Shown in pieces: positions 10,871 to 22,559 of a stretch of 64,000 bases of DNA. The number at the start of each line of letters is the position of its first letter. Within the stretch, counting starts at the first letter, position 1. The notes under the pieces were generated by a model. That model was not told the DNA's origin, did not search any database, and saw only the letters and a program-made list of their open reading frames with translations. The stretch is from Dichetophora obliterata (taxonomy: Eukaryota > Arthropoda > Insecta > Diptera > Sciomyzidae), in NCBI GenBank assembly GCA_963920525.1, contig OY986435.1, forward strand, positions 96,328,227-96,392,226. Direction: 5' to 3'. The position numbers were made by a program, and so were the translations under genes.

Positions 10871-10889
10871 ATGTCTATGTCTATGTCTA
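10871..10889. repeat. GACATA hexamer repeat at the LINE 5' flank
   Basis: ATGTCTATGTCTATGTCT (10871-10888) repeats the 18 bases at 6113-6130 exactly. Confidence 0.9.
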
Positions 10890-11003
10890 GGATATGACCG
10901 TTGCAGGGTGCAAGGATAGGAAATATACAATACCTTTTGCCGCAACAACAAAATACAAGTAAAAAAAACCGAAGAATATTTCCTATGTATGCTACACTGA
11001 TAC

Positions 11004-12707
11004 TAGGGAGTCCAATCCCGGAAGCTTTTCTTTTTTATCAAAATTGAAAATCTCAGTCCCGGGATTAGTTCGGGATTGAAAATTTTAGGAAGTAAATCAT
11101 TCAAAACGTTTTTAATATAATTTTTTGTTATTTTTTACTTGAAAATAAAAAATGTAGATTAACTCATTTATAAAGTAACAAAAAAAAAACACATTAAGCG
11201 TTGTTTTCAGTGTAGTTCAAAAACCCCGTGGTATTGAAACCACACTTTACGGAGCGGTTTTATATTTTTCTTATTTTACATGAAATCCCTAAAAACCAAA
11301 AGTGTGATAATTTTAAGTAGCCAATGGATATGTTTAACGAACGTCGTTATTGCCAGTTATTTTCTTATTGCAAAAATGGAAGAAGCTCAAAATGCAAGTT
11401 AAACAGTTTTATGCCATATATTAATAAAATATATCAAATTGGATAGTTAATTTATTTGCATCGTAAGAAAAAGCTATAGTGGGAGGTTCCCAGCCACAAA
11501 TTGTATTTTAAAGGGTGCTCATAATTGTGGTTTTCAACTAAGGCAAAAAACCGCAACACCTACAATTTTGATTACCCTTATTGTTAATAAACAGAAAAAA
11601 CTTAAATAATATTAATGACTAGCACATTGTATTAATTTAACCCTTTCTGATGACTTGCCCAATATATTTGACACGTCAGAAAGTTATTTGCATATGTATT
11701 TATTTTGCAAAGTTTTTTTTTATATCAAATCGTTTGGTTCTATGAAAAAAAGATGAACCAACATAATTGAAATAAATTTAGAGAGATATTTGACATAAAA
11801 GTCATTTGGATTTTTGATTTTGTGCCGAAGAACATTAAGAGGGTTTAAAAAACAAAGATCTAAAGGGTTGAAAAACCTTTAAGGGATTAAAAAAAAAAGA
11901 CTTTGCGCAGAACAGGAGCAAAACAATTTTTTCTTTGTACAAGCTTGTAAAACGTAAGTAGCGCAGGTTAAAATTAAAGGTATGTTTTTTCATCTTTTAA
12001 GGACCTAAATGATAGGAATATTACCCTATAAAATGTATTTTGTTCTTTGTTTAGCCTAGCCATTGAAATGGGTAAAGAACAAAAAATATAAAAAATAAAA
12101 GACGAAACAGTTTGAGGTATTACTATAAAAATGTTAAAAGTTTTTTAAAGAGGTCATTTTTATGTTTTTTTAAGTTTAAGGCAAATTAAGGTTGGAAAAG
12201 ACTTTTCAAAAAAAATTTTTTGTTTTAATTATTTTAAATGTAATACATTAAGCTCTTCAACGCATTTAATTTTTTATTGGAGAGTTTTGTTCGAATATTA
12301 TTACCAATCAACCGCTGATGAGAAGCACAGTTCCGATTCTATGCTAGTTGGAGAAATAGTTGTACAATAGTCGTAAGCAATTTGTAAGTTTCGATCAAAA
12401 ATTATTTCCTAAGTCAGAATATCTGACAATTTTGAAATAAATAGCTGACTTCCCGATGTTGCAAATTCTTCTAAAACATTCTAAAGTCTTTGCTCCAGTG
12501 ATTCACACTCATTGTCTTAACAGTCTTTTTCAGCGTGAATAAATGGTTTTTCGAATTCTATATTCATATCAACTTAAAATTAAATGTTTGCATTTACATG
12601 AATATTTGTAATAGAAATTTTTATTTAAAAATCCCGGGATCCAGGAAAGACATTCCCGGGATTTAAAGGGGTTTAAATCGTCAGAAATCCCGGGATTGAC
12701 TTCCCTA
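11004..12707. mobile_element. Non-autonomous hAT element with perfect 8-bp TSD
   Basis: This 1.7-kb element begins TAGGGAGTCCAATCCCGG and ends CCGGGATTGACTTCCCTA. ACTGATAC is duplicated perfectly at 10996-11003 and 12708-12715. More CCCGGGATT copies lie just inside both ends, as in hAT elements with subterminal transposase-binding motifs. There is no transposase frame inside, so it needed a transposase supplied elsewhere. Confidence 0.9.
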
Positions 12708-12739
12708 ACTGATACCTATGTATACGGCGATGCTATGAA

Positions 12740-13442
12740 CAGGGATGGGATGAAAAAAATAAAAAGTCGTCATTTTCACTCCATGAAAATCTTCAAAATT
12801 GTCATTCACTACAAATCAGTACTGCAATACAATAAATTTTTCTTCAAAAGCATATTGTTATATTTAAGTATGACATACATAGGTTTAAATATAAAATTAA
12901 ATATATTCTTTAAAAATTAATTCAGTATTAATATATAATAATTTAAAATTGAATAGATGTATTAATATAGATAAAAAAATGATTAGATGCAATTAGAGTT
13001 TGAAATTCTTATAAAACTCTAACTAGAATTTGATGTCAAGGTACTATTTTACCTCAAGGTAGTTTTATATCAAGATTGGAAATAATGCTTTTTCAGTTAA
13101 ATATTTAACTGCAATATAATTCAATTGAACTCCACTTTGCGGCAAACAGCAAGAAACAAAGAAAGTAAGAGAAAAAAAATCATAAAATTCCACACATACT
13201 AAATTATTGTTACAGTTTGACAGCAATTGCAACAACCCAGTACGCTTACACGACCCAAGTTTAGTTGAAATTAAATTTTAGTCTGAGCTTGAATCTCTTG
13301 CTTAAATCAAATTTTTAATAGTAAAAAAAAAAGTCAACTAAAAATCGTCCTTTTTAGGCTGAAAATTTAAGAAAATCGTCACGGCATAATTAGTGCCGAA
13401 AATCGTCACAAGGACGATAAATCGTCAATGTTCACATCACTG
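12740..13442. mobile_element. Short hAT-type element with perfect 8-bp TSD
   Basis: This 703-bp element has ends CAGGGATGGGATGAA and the inverse of CAGTGATGTGAACATTGACG. GCTATGAA is duplicated perfectly at 12732-12739 and 13443-13450. Motifs close to CGTCATTTT/AAAATCGTCA recur inside both ends. It carries no recognisable coding sequence. It lies 32 bp from the previous hAT element but has unrelated ends, so it is a separate insertion. Confidence 0.88.
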
Positions 13443-13529
13443 GCTATGAAGCATAGTTTTGTGCAATGCAACCCTGTGTTTGTAATGAGAGAGAAGAGGA
13501 TAAGAGAGCAGCCAAGCAGTAGGTGAAAT

Positions 13530-13836
13530 CATGGCACAATTACTGACAAGGTAGTAGCGTATACTTGCTTTTTTCTCACGAACGGCGATGGGTAGTTGTC
13601 ATGCAATTAATCAAAGAAATGTGAAAAAAAAGCAACGACTTAAACATAGCTAGTCAATCGCAGCAAACTAAAAACATTCCAATAAACTTCTCGAGCAAAT
13701 TTTATGAATCAAAGAAAAGTTAAAAATAAGCACATACCTAGTCAACAGCAGCAAGCTACAACTCCTTTAGTTGTTTTTGACAACTACCAATCGCCAAAAA
13801 ACTGTCACAGCTACCTTGTAAAATAATTATGCCATG
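13530..13836 (-). mobile_element. MITE B, second CATGG-ended copy, perfect 8-bp TSD
   Basis: This 307-bp copy of the family at 4680-5002 is in the opposite orientation. It begins CATGGCACAATTACTGACAA and ends in the inverse. GGTGAAAT is duplicated perfectly at 13522-13529 and 13837-13844. Conserved internal blocks include AACTCCTTTAGTTGTTTTTG and ATAGCTAGTCAATCGCAGCA. Confidence 0.9.
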
Positions 13837-14689
13837 GGTGAAATGAACGTGAAGTGCAGCTAATTATAGAGTTCTTATAGCTGTTGATTTTACTATGCTA
13901 CGCTCACGATAGTCATCTTTTGTATATACAATTATGCTAGACACAGAGAATACCCCTTATGTGGGAGGGCGAAAGTGATTTCTTCAGTATTGAAGTTTGC
14001 AACTGATCCTTTTATTTATGAACTAAAATAAAGAAATAACTACATGTATTCACTAACTTTAGTGGTTTAAATTTAAATGTATAGGTGAGTCTCCTTGTTG
14101 AATTAAAATAATATTGCAGTTGGTTAATTTTCAACATTTTGTTATTCCCACAGGAAAAATCGTTATAACTTTTTTGTTTATTTAAAAGAAATTTATTCAA
14201 TTTATATATTTAATTATATAAAAATTTGAGAAGAATTTTAACACATCTAATATGGCATGACTTCTTTTTTAAATTAATACATCATAGGTTAATCAAAACT
14301 GTTACGAATTGTTACAAGTTCTAACTAGTAAAGCGTTCGCGTAATCGAAAAACTTGCAACGATAGCGTAAAAAAGTAAGATAAAAAAAGTAGTTACTAAA
14401 TTCTGCTAGTAAAATTTTTACTAGTGTATAAGAAAAAATTGGAAATCTGTTAGTAACACAGTTTCTAAGAAACCCCAATAGCCCTTGATTAAATTAGAAA
14501 AGATTTTTTCAAATGAGTTGCAAGAATTTGTCTTTTGTGAATATGCAAAAAAAGTCAAAACTGCCATAAAAACTTTTCAATACTTTGACAAGTCCTCTCA
14601 TAAATAGTTTTTTGTTATTGTATGATCAGTTTGAGGGAAGTTTTTCTATTTAAAATTTTTGAATAAAGGTTTTTACAAGAAATAAGAGT

Positions 14690-14760
14690 TAATGGTATGG
14701 TATGATTACCATAATATAATGGTATGGTATGATGGATATAGTATGATTAGTTGATGGTAC
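14690..14760. repeat. GGTATGGTATGAT simple repeat
   Basis: Irregular tandem copies of (A)TGGTATGGTATGATT and variants occur here, consistent with a decayed microsatellite. Confidence 0.6.
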
Positions 14761-16282
14761 AATAATATTAAACTTTTCAAAATTGTATTAAAACAAATTT
14801 AATCTACTCTAGCCATTATATGTAACGAAACTTTTTTAGTAGGACTATATTAAGAGTAAATCAATTAACCACTTACAAATCTTTACTTTTTTTGGTTAAA
14901 GTTTTACTTCTACCGTGCGTGGCAGCCACACACATATTTTTTATTTAATGTGCCCCATGTTGCTTGTTTTTCATCACCGATCCGCGGAACTGTTACAGTT
15001 AGTTGAATTTCGATAAGCTGGCTAGATATTTAACAGCTACGCTGACAAATTTTACTGGGCAAAAAAAAAAAAGGCTTAAGGTATATTTTAAATTGTTTTT
15101 TTTTGCAGAAAATTGAATGATTCAGTTTTTTACAAAAAACATTTATCTTATGTTTTTAGTGGAAAATTTTTAGATTTATGATAATTCTTCGACACCAAAA
15201 TTCTGCCAATTTTAACGATATAAATTATATGCAAAGAATGCATCGACCCATGAGCTACTTTAGAGATTAAAAACAATTGACGTAAATAAAGTAGCATTAC
15301 AGAACGTTATGCGGCATTTATTGCAGAAGAGCAGAACAGCAGAGCGCACAATAGTGAGACAGACATGTAGTGTGACAGACTGACAGCCAGTAACTAAAAA
15401 TTTCATTTCAATAAGCTGCCAAATGCAAATGACAAATTTAAATAAACATTACATGTAGCTGACATTCATGTTGTCGGTGTCCATGTGAATGTATCTACTA
15501 CATACTTAGGATGTTTGATTGAATGCTTGCATGCAGGAATCGATCGATTGGCAAAATTTCCCACTTCTTGAAATGGACCACAGCTAATTACAGTGTGTAG
15601 CAACATGAAAGCAAGAGCAGCAGATACTGCTACTAATACTAGCAGATACAAACATTTACATATTACTTGTCCTTGTGTGGGTTGCTGTTGTCAATAATAT
15701 ATGACTGCTGTAATCAAATAAGTTTTTTTGCTTGCATTTATTGCCATTCTAAAATCATGCGTTTTGCATATAAATTATTAAATATATTTGAGCTTTAATG
15801 ATGAAGTAAAAAAAATGATTTTGCCCACACCACTGCCAGCCGTTAGCATTATTGAGAATTTGACAAAATTTTGGAATGTTGTACAGTTTTTCGCTATAAA
15901 CATATTACATTATTAATAATGATTTATTTTATAGCAGGACTTGACAATTTTTGAATCATGCAAACATTTTTAATTTTTTATAATTTCAGAAAGCAGAACT
16001 GGGCTAAATGTAAAATCAGTTAAATATGTACAAAAATAGATGTGTAGAAATTTCATTTTCAGCCATGGTCACACAAATAGCACACAATTTAATAATCTCC
16101 ATATGTAGAAAATTTATTCCGAACTCATAGTTTTAAAAAAACTATGTATATTGAAAATTTTATCAAGTACAAATATATCAAAATGGCAATACAAAAAACT
16201 GCTAGATCACAAAAATCAACTCATATCAATAGTACAATTTTTTTATATTTTATTTTTCGTTAATTAAAGTGTTTTCTAAATA

Positions 16283-16457
16283 ACCTTGTTATTTATTATG
16301 TTGATTTTATATAATTTAAATATAAATTCTATATGTTTGATTGTTTAAATCATACTTGATTTTAAATACAAATTCTGTTTGTTTAATAGTTTAAAATCGT
16401 TTATTGAGCTTTAGGTCCAGGTTAGAACAGTTTATTGTTCTAACAAATCTTTCCAAA
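16283..16457 (+). repeat. Dispersed repeat, copy 1 of 3, ending in a hairpin
   Basis: About 170 bp recurs at 55266-55402 (same strand) and 55724-55845 (opposite strand). Shared blocks include GTTGATTTTATATAATTTAA, TTGATAGTTTAAATCATACT-like sequence and TTTATTGAGCTTWAGGTC. Its 3' end carries the hairpin GTTAGAACA...TGTTCTAAC, also present in the 55.7-kb copy. It is probably one arm of the foldback element seen whole at 55266-55845. Confidence 0.65.
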
Positions 16458-17103
16458 GAAAAAAGATCAATAACAACAACGTTTTCGTTAATTTTTTTGT
16501 TCTCTTCAATTTTATGCGTAATTTGTTTGTTCACTCCTATCTTGTGCATATTTACTCCCATCGTTTCTTACTGTGTAAGGTAGATGTCATCAGTGTCTTA
16601 GTGGCCATACCCCAACAAATGTAATTCATTTTTGAATACTGGGGTAGAAGGCCTCGCAGCTACATTGTATTTAAGAAATAATTGGTTACTTCATGTGTCC
16701 ATTTACCACTGGGTTATTGAATTGTAAAAAAATTTGAAGAAAGAGGAGATCGCCATTTGGATCAAGTTGGTCCCCCTTTATTAGAAATAACATAAAAAAA
16801 TTCCATTTGATATTCTATAGAAAAGACTTTTTTATAAGCTGAAGAAATTTCACTCCATGCCAATGTAATCGCTGCAATGAGTGTCTCTCTATAATCAAAT
16901 TGCTGGCCTGATGCATAAACCTTACGGAACAACCATTCACAAATATTTTCCATGTTGTTTAGTTCCGGTGAGTAAGGTTAAACAATCTACAATTTGGGCT
17001 TTTATTCAGCTTTTGGCCACTCTTGCGGTGTGCATACACGGAGAAAACTGTTTGTTAAATTTGTATTGTGGTTAAGCAAAACTTGCGCTTGAATCTCAGC
17101 CAC

Positions 17104-17341
17104 TTCAAAATTATGCTAGATTTCAGCAAAAAATAATCAAAATTTGCTATTCTTGTTTATAAGCAAAAATTTGATAAATTCAAGCAAATATTTGTTAAAT
17201 TATTATAAATTGGAATAGCAAATTTGCTATTCTTGTTTATAAGCAAAAATTTGATAAATTCAAGTAAATATTTGCTAAATTATTATAAATTGGAATAGCA
17301 AATTTTGATTAGTTTTTGCTGAAATCTAGCATATTTTTGAA
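17104..17341. mobile_element. Palindromic element enclosing two 80-bp tandem units
   Basis: The arms at 17104-17152 and 17293-17341 are inverted copies of each other at about 47 of 49 bp. Between them, an 80-bp unit beginning AATTTGCTATTCTTG is repeated exactly in phase (17141-17220 and 17221-17300) with only a few differences. The whole could fold into a long hairpin. It looks like a MITE whose centre was duplicated; I found no clear target duplication. Confidence 0.7.
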
Positions 17342-17379
17342 GGGAAATAATTATTAATTATTAAATTAAATTGAAAAAT

Positions 17380-17450
17380 TGACAGTATCCGGAGACTTGA
17401 ACATCGGCCGTGTGAGTGTCAGTGCATGGGCTTATCCATTTGACCATCGC
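17380..17450 (-). repeat. tRNA-like sequence with Pol III boxes (SINE head or tRNA relic)
   Basis: On the minus strand, TGGTCAAATGG (A-box-like, 17436-17446) is followed by GTTCAAGTCTCC (B-box-like, 17391-17402) at tRNA-like spacing. The stems do not fold into a good cloverleaf, so this is a tRNA-derived relic and not a working tRNA. It sits between two AT-rich repeat blocks. Confidence 0.5.
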
Positions 17451-17499
17451 AGTTGTTAACCAATCGTTGCCTAATTTTCTTCATTAAGAATAAACGTGT

Positions 17500-17830
17500 G
17501 CTAGTGTGCTAGTGTGCTTAAAAGAAATTTGCTTAAATCTAGTAAAAATTTGCTATTTGAGTTTATAATATCATAGAAAATATTTGCATGAGCTTAGTAA
17601 AAATTTGCTATTTGAGCTTATAATAACGAAGCAAATATTTGGTTGAATTACGTAGAAATTGGCTTTTGCAGTTTATAATAACTTAGATTGCTTGAATTTA
17701 ATCAAAATTTTGCTTTTTCCTAAATACATGAGGAGTGATTTCAATTAAGCAATCTTTTTCTAAAATCACACCGTGATTGAGCAAAGTTTTGCTGATTTGC
17801 TTTTAAGCAAAATATTTCAAGCTAAATAAT
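17500..17830. repeat. Degenerate AAATTTGCTATT tandem repeats
   Basis: Loose copies of a roughly 60-65-bp motif (AAAAATTTGCTATTTGAG...TTATAATA) recur four or five times with decay. They share AAATTTGCTATT with the palindromic element just upstream and may be an older expansion of the same sequence. Confidence 0.5.
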
Positions 17831-18380
17831 TATCTGTTATAATAATGTTATATAAATAGATCGAAAAGTGCTTGCACTAATTCTTTCTGTCTGGAACTCG
17901 AGGGCTTTTTAAAATACCGTAAAAAGACACTTTGCAAAGTACGAATTTAATTTTTGGCACGAATTTGAATTCACACTATTGCAAAATACGAATTTAACTT
18001 TTGTTGCACATAAACATTTTTAAAAAAACTAGGGAAATTTAGGTCTATGGTACTAAGTTTCAATGCAAACATTCACTGGACAGGTAAATAAAGCACATTT
18101 CCAACAATAAATAATTCATTGGTGCATAATAGGATTAACTTTTGGCACTCATTAATATTTTTTTATCGTAAAGAGTAGTGAATATTGATAAAATTAAAAT
18201 AAATTCAGAAAGAATTGAAATCCTTGTGGACAATGTTTATGTTATACATGACACCAGACAGAAATTTAAAGCGTCTTTGTAACGATAATTTATTGGTGCA
18301 TTATAAGTATCTTAGCCATGAACATTTTTTAAGGTGTTTTAGTTACCTGTCCTTTAACTTTTACGTATAGTATACTTGCG
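17831..18380. other. AT-rich spacer
   Basis: I see nothing that can be assigned in this stretch. Confidence 0.4.
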
Positions 18381-18383
18381 TTA

Positions 18384-18588
18384 CCGTGTATACCGCTTAA
18401 CGTGAACGCTTTTATTTTCCATTAAGTTATTATTTTCTTCAGAAAAGTAAGTCTTAATCTAGACATTGGCCGAGAATTATGATAAAAAGTATTATTTTTT
18501 CCCCAAACTTTGGCATTCACAAACGTGAACATTTCGCAAACGTGAACTTTCTTGGTTTCGAATAGTTCACGTTATCGCGATTACACTG
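18384..18588. mobile_element. pogo/Tigger-like MITE with TA target duplication
   Basis: The 205-bp element has ends CCGTGTATACCGCTTAACGT and the inverse of CAGTGTAATCGCGATAACGT. TA flanks both sides (18382-18383 and 18589-18590). CAGTGTAA-type ends with a TA duplication are typical of pogo/Tigger and other Tc1/mariner relatives. AACGTGAAC recurs several times inside. It is non-coding. Confidence 0.75.
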
Positions 18589-18590
18589 TA

Positions 18591-20200
18591 CCTGTTTTAT
18601 TACTCGGTAGAGATATGAACTGTTTGCGATATTTTTCTGGGAATATGTGCATAGAAGTATTTTTGGGTGGAATAAAATAAAAGTAGCAGCTCATGCATTT
18701 CCCCTTTTAGAGGTCCAAGAGTGAAATAATTTTTTTTAATGGTGTTGAATTGAAATCAATAACCATTTGTCGCCTTTTGTTATTATTCCAAAAGCACTAG
18801 CGGTCGTTTATGAAAGACAATCATCGCAATGAATTGATCGAAGAATCTAATCTTTTTTATTGCTTTTAAAATATCTCAAAATTTATTATTGTTTGAATAC
18901 TCGTTTAACTTTGGTATCCGAATTTGAAGACTGTGGTTAAAATAACGGTTGGAATATATTTTATTATACTGCAATTTCTTAAATGTTGGAATTTTTTTTA
19001 AATACCTTAACCTGACCTCTCTGAAAAGGTGCAAAACATAAACACATTTTTAATTTTAAGTCAAAAAAATCAAATGTTATCCGATCGGCTCCAAATTTTA
19101 CAAAAGGTATAGGAATTGTGATTAGGATTGATATTTGTTTCGGAGCTTCATACATAAAATAGATTAGACACAGCAGCTAATTTTTTACCTTTTTCAGTAT
19201 CTGGTTTTTCTGTTAGAGATAGTTTTTTTTTTGATAAAGTTTATATTTGTATATAAATGCACTATTTTTAAAATTTAAATTGAGTTCTTAAACGTAGAGA
19301 TATGAGAAAAACAATTAAAATTAAAAGACGATAAGCATAATCCAACCATTTTTAGATTGTGTCCCCTCATCTAATACCTAAAACAGTGTGGCAACGCAAT
19401 TTTATTTCATATAGAATGGCGTTTTACAAGAATTATTTTATTAGAAAACCGTGCTCCACTTAATGTACTATATTATACACTGAGAAAAGAGTCTGATTTC
19501 ATTAACTAGATGTATTGAATTGGAACAGATTTTGGTGAATATTACCAAGTATAGTCGTAGCTCGTTACACTTTTATATAACCGGTTATAAGTAAAAATCT
19601 GCACTAATTTGAATTGCTTGCAGTTTCAACATGCTTTGTTTTGCATTGTGCTATTATAAATGAGTTATTGTATTATCTTTTAATCATATGACTCATGGCA
19701 ACGCACTTGTTACGTTAGTCTTTAAATAATATTCTTAGCAGCAACTTATACGTAAGCGTGTTGTACGTTTTTATCAGCAGCATTTAGAGAAGGGAAAAAA
19801 GTTGAAATGCGCACATTTTATGGCGCGGGGCGTGTCAAAAAGGACAATATATTCTTTCCAGAGTACACTGAGAGAAATATAGAACAGTTAAACTATTCAC
19901 GCCCCTGCACAAATTCAATTTAAACATTTACGTAATTAAATAAAATATTTTCTCTACAACACTTTATTTTTTCGTAAATGAATTAAAGTTGAGTTTGTTT
20001 TTCTGATCTCGTCTTTCAATTTCAAACTAAGTTTATAAGAATTTTAAAAAGTTAAAATGAAACGCGTGCCTAATTTAAATAAAAATCGTATTTAAATAAA
20101 TTTTAAATATTTTTGTATATGTCTTTTGCATGCGTTATTTTTGCATGGTTCAAAAACGACTAGGTTTTTTGACAAATTACATACGTGTTTGCATAAATCT
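18591..20200. other. AT-rich spacer
   Basis: No gene or transposon ends are recognised. Two direct copies of an ACACTGAGA motif (near 19476 and 19865) are too short to interpret. Confidence 0.4.
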
Positions 20201-20214
20201 AATATTTTTTCCCT

Positions 20215-20517
20215 TTGTCTATCTTAAAAATAGAAAGACAACCTGATTCCGGAAGAACACCGATTATTATGACTAATAAAAGCATTAAAAAGCTTAAAAT
20301 CGCTTTTAACAACAAATATGGCATAAGTGATCGTAGCTCAAATAATCTCAGCTATATATTTGTAAAACATTACAATCACTTAAGGGGTAGGATAAGGTTT
20401 GAACATGGCCAGAGTATTCTGTCAAAATTTCAAGTAAATCGGAGCAAAACTAACGAAGATACAGCGTTTCAAGCGACCGGCCTTCATGCTGGGATATTTG
20501 AGTATAAAAAACTTTAA
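20215..20517 (+). pseudogene. Tc1/mariner-type transposase, N-terminal HTH part
   Basis: The frame reads ERQPDSGRTPIIMTNKSIKK and then KLKIAFNNKYGISDRS. This matches the start of a family of Tc1/mariner transposases in which a GSGRP-type AT-hook linker precedes a helix-turn-helix with KxKxGxSxR. After about residue 45 the similarity fades and the frame stays open only by chance. The catalytic part reappears near 21.96 kb, separated by a MITE and unassigned DNA. The ATG at 20215 is not necessarily the real start. Confidence 0.6.
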
Positions 20518-20625
20518 ATTGATTTTCTCTCAAATGCTTTTTTAAAGTTCGTAAACATTATAACTCGAAATCTACTTGACCGATCCTTTTGAAATTTTTA
20601 ATACAATTTCTACACATAAAACAAC

Positions 20626-20732
20626 AGGTAGTGACGAAGAGTTTTTTTCATTTTAGTGACAATCGCGTTTTTCACTTCCAAATGCTGCCAAAAATAAAAA
20701 AATCGAAAAAGAAAAACTCTCCGTCACTACCT
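20626..20732. repeat. Small inverted-repeat element (107 bp)
   Basis: AGGTAGTGACGAAGAGTTTT at 20626-20645 is mirrored by AAAACTCTCCGTCACTACCT at 20713-20732 with one mismatch. It may be a tiny MITE or hairpin; no clear target duplication is visible. It lies inside the dead mariner region. Confidence 0.65.
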
Positions 20733-20887
20733 AGGGAAAAATGTCACAAACATCAGATGATCCAGTAACGTTTTTTGGTGTTCGCCGCATAGCAACTTTC
20801 ATCGAGGAGCCTCCGGAGATTTGCTGTCACGGACTTATTTATCAATATTTATAATTAAATATTTTTCCAAAGATACTTGAGATGTTA

Positions 20888-21836
20888 GAGGAACTTCGGG
20901 TATTGTGGTATAGATATTTGTATTCTGCGATTTGTGAAAAAACTATGAGTGTGTTCTTTGTCAAATGTTATTTGTTTGGATGCTTGAAGTATTGGTAACA
21001 AAATAGCATAGAATAAGAATCTTATGATAACCCATTAAAAAGTTATTAGGAAAAGTTTGAGAAAACCCAAAAACCTCCTTCCCAAAAATTTGGAGGGTAT
21101 TGTGGTACACAACATAGGTGTAATGTGTACTGCTTTTGAGCGAATTGGTTTTGAAAAATCTTTAAAAAAAAATTTATTTTATATATATGGACTTGTTTTT
21201 ACCTCAAGGTTTTTAATTTATAAATTTATTAGAATTAAATATTTCAAATTTAACAAAAGAAAACGTTGAGTTATAAACAAGAATAAATAAGAAAAAGTAA
21301 TGAAAAAAGAATGACAACAGGGTTGCTTAATAAACTCATTACATTAGGTATCGTTGAAACTTAAAATAAAGGGTATTGCTCATGCGCAAGTTAAGAAGTA
21401 TTAAAAAAAAAAAAAATTTTAATTATGCTTTCACATGCATAATCATAATTAAATATTAGCCGCCAAGATGTATACCACAAAAGCCGATTTGATACGATCA
21501 GGTATAAAAAATTTTAAATTGAATAGTGTTGAGAACTAACAAAATGTATCGCAAATTAAACCTTAAATGCGGAAATTACACAATAATAAATAACTCGTTG
21601 TTTTCCTTAAAAAGATTTACTGACTTTGGAACAAAAAAAAGTCGATCAAACGCCTTCATATGTTTTTTTTAACTGATCGAAAACGTGTTAGGTTTCGTTG
21701 ATTTTCTTGAACTCTATTCTCTTTTTTATTAGTTTACAAAAATTTAAGCAAGATTGCGGAAAAATAAGTTTAGCGGAATCGGAGATATTAGCCTATACCA
21801 CATTATCCTCCTATACCATAATACCCGAAGTTCCTG
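20888..21836. mobile_element. TA-flanked MITE with long TIRs
   Basis: The 949-bp element has inverted ends GAGGAACTTCGGGTATTGTG and CAGGAACTTCGGGTATTATG, extending into GTATAG. TA flanks both sides (20886-20887 and 21837-21838). A TA duplication and long TIRs suggest a Tc1/mariner-related non-autonomous element. It lies between the N-terminal and catalytic parts of a dead mariner transposase. The 70-codon frame inside (21057-21269) has no family motif. Confidence 0.8.
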
Positions 21837-21959
21837 TAGACTATAACGTGTATATGAAATAAATAAGCCAACGTTATTTATATTTCCTAAAAAAAATCAT
21901 GAAGATATGCCTTTTTTCGCGTTTAAAACCTTACCCCGCCCTTAATACTGAAGTCAAAA

Positions 21960-22500
21960 AGAAGCAGCAGTCTGTCGAGTACACTGACGAGCAAGTTCAA
22001 TTAGTAGGTATAATCTCAATGTCGGTGGATGGTCAATAACAACAATGAAAAATCGTTTATTTTGTATGATAACACTATGTGTACTGCAAATGCCAGGAAA
22101 CGATGTATTTAACCCAAAAGCTGTATCTTCAAGCTCTCCTGATGTAAAATATAAATTAAAGAAAAAGTTTGAGCAAAAAGTTATGCCTTACATTGCTGTC
22201 CCTGTCAAAGGAATTTCGAAGCCTTACTTCAAGTCAAGTGATATATCAAAATGATTTCTAAGACAAAATTTCGATTCATAAACATTATTAGGATGATGAT
22301 TATGTATTTTGGCCGGACAAAACCTCCTCGCATTATGCAATGACAACACTGAAGTTCTTGATCAACAAAAATATTCTACCAATAGCAAATTTTTTTTGGA
22401 GAACTTAAATGTTTGGTCTAGGATAATGGTTGAAAGGTCACAAATGTAAAGCAGTTTACTAGACGTATCCAGAAGTGCCTTAAGGAAGTTGATAAATGGC
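21960..22500 (+). pseudogene. Tc1/mariner-type transposase, catalytic part
   Basis: Pieces in several frames follow the order expected in these transposases: KKQQSVEYTDEQ near 21960, then MPGNDVFNP, DVKYKLKKKFEQKV and IAVPVKGISKPYF in the frame at 22045-22254, then DYVFWPDKTSSHYA near 22300, where the Asp of PDKASSHY-type motifs is catalytic in the family. Stops and shifts separate them, and the first catalytic DD(E) motif is degraded. It belongs with the HTH fragment at 20215-20517. Confidence 0.72.
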
Positions 22501-22559
22501 GTAAAACGTGGTTGCTAAAAAATACGAACAAAACTGCGACGGGTGGCCGACAAAGGCCC

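Larger units (their letters stand above)
13845..17085. other. AT-rich spacer, no supported gene
   Basis: I see no coding exon, tRNA or transposon ends here beyond the two repeats listed separately (14690-14760 and 16283-16457). A 61-codon frame at 15466-15651 on the minus strand looks hydrophobic at its start but begins without ATG and has no splice or promoter support. Confidence 0.45.

Noticed and set aside
15466..15651. Signal-peptide-like small protein on the minus strand
   Set aside because: The frame begins with a non-ATG codon and the hydrophobic run is expected by chance in T-rich DNA; no splice or motif support.
17104..17830. CRISPR-like array
   Set aside because: Repeats are long, AT-rich and palindromic without unique spacers, and the genome is eukaryotic.
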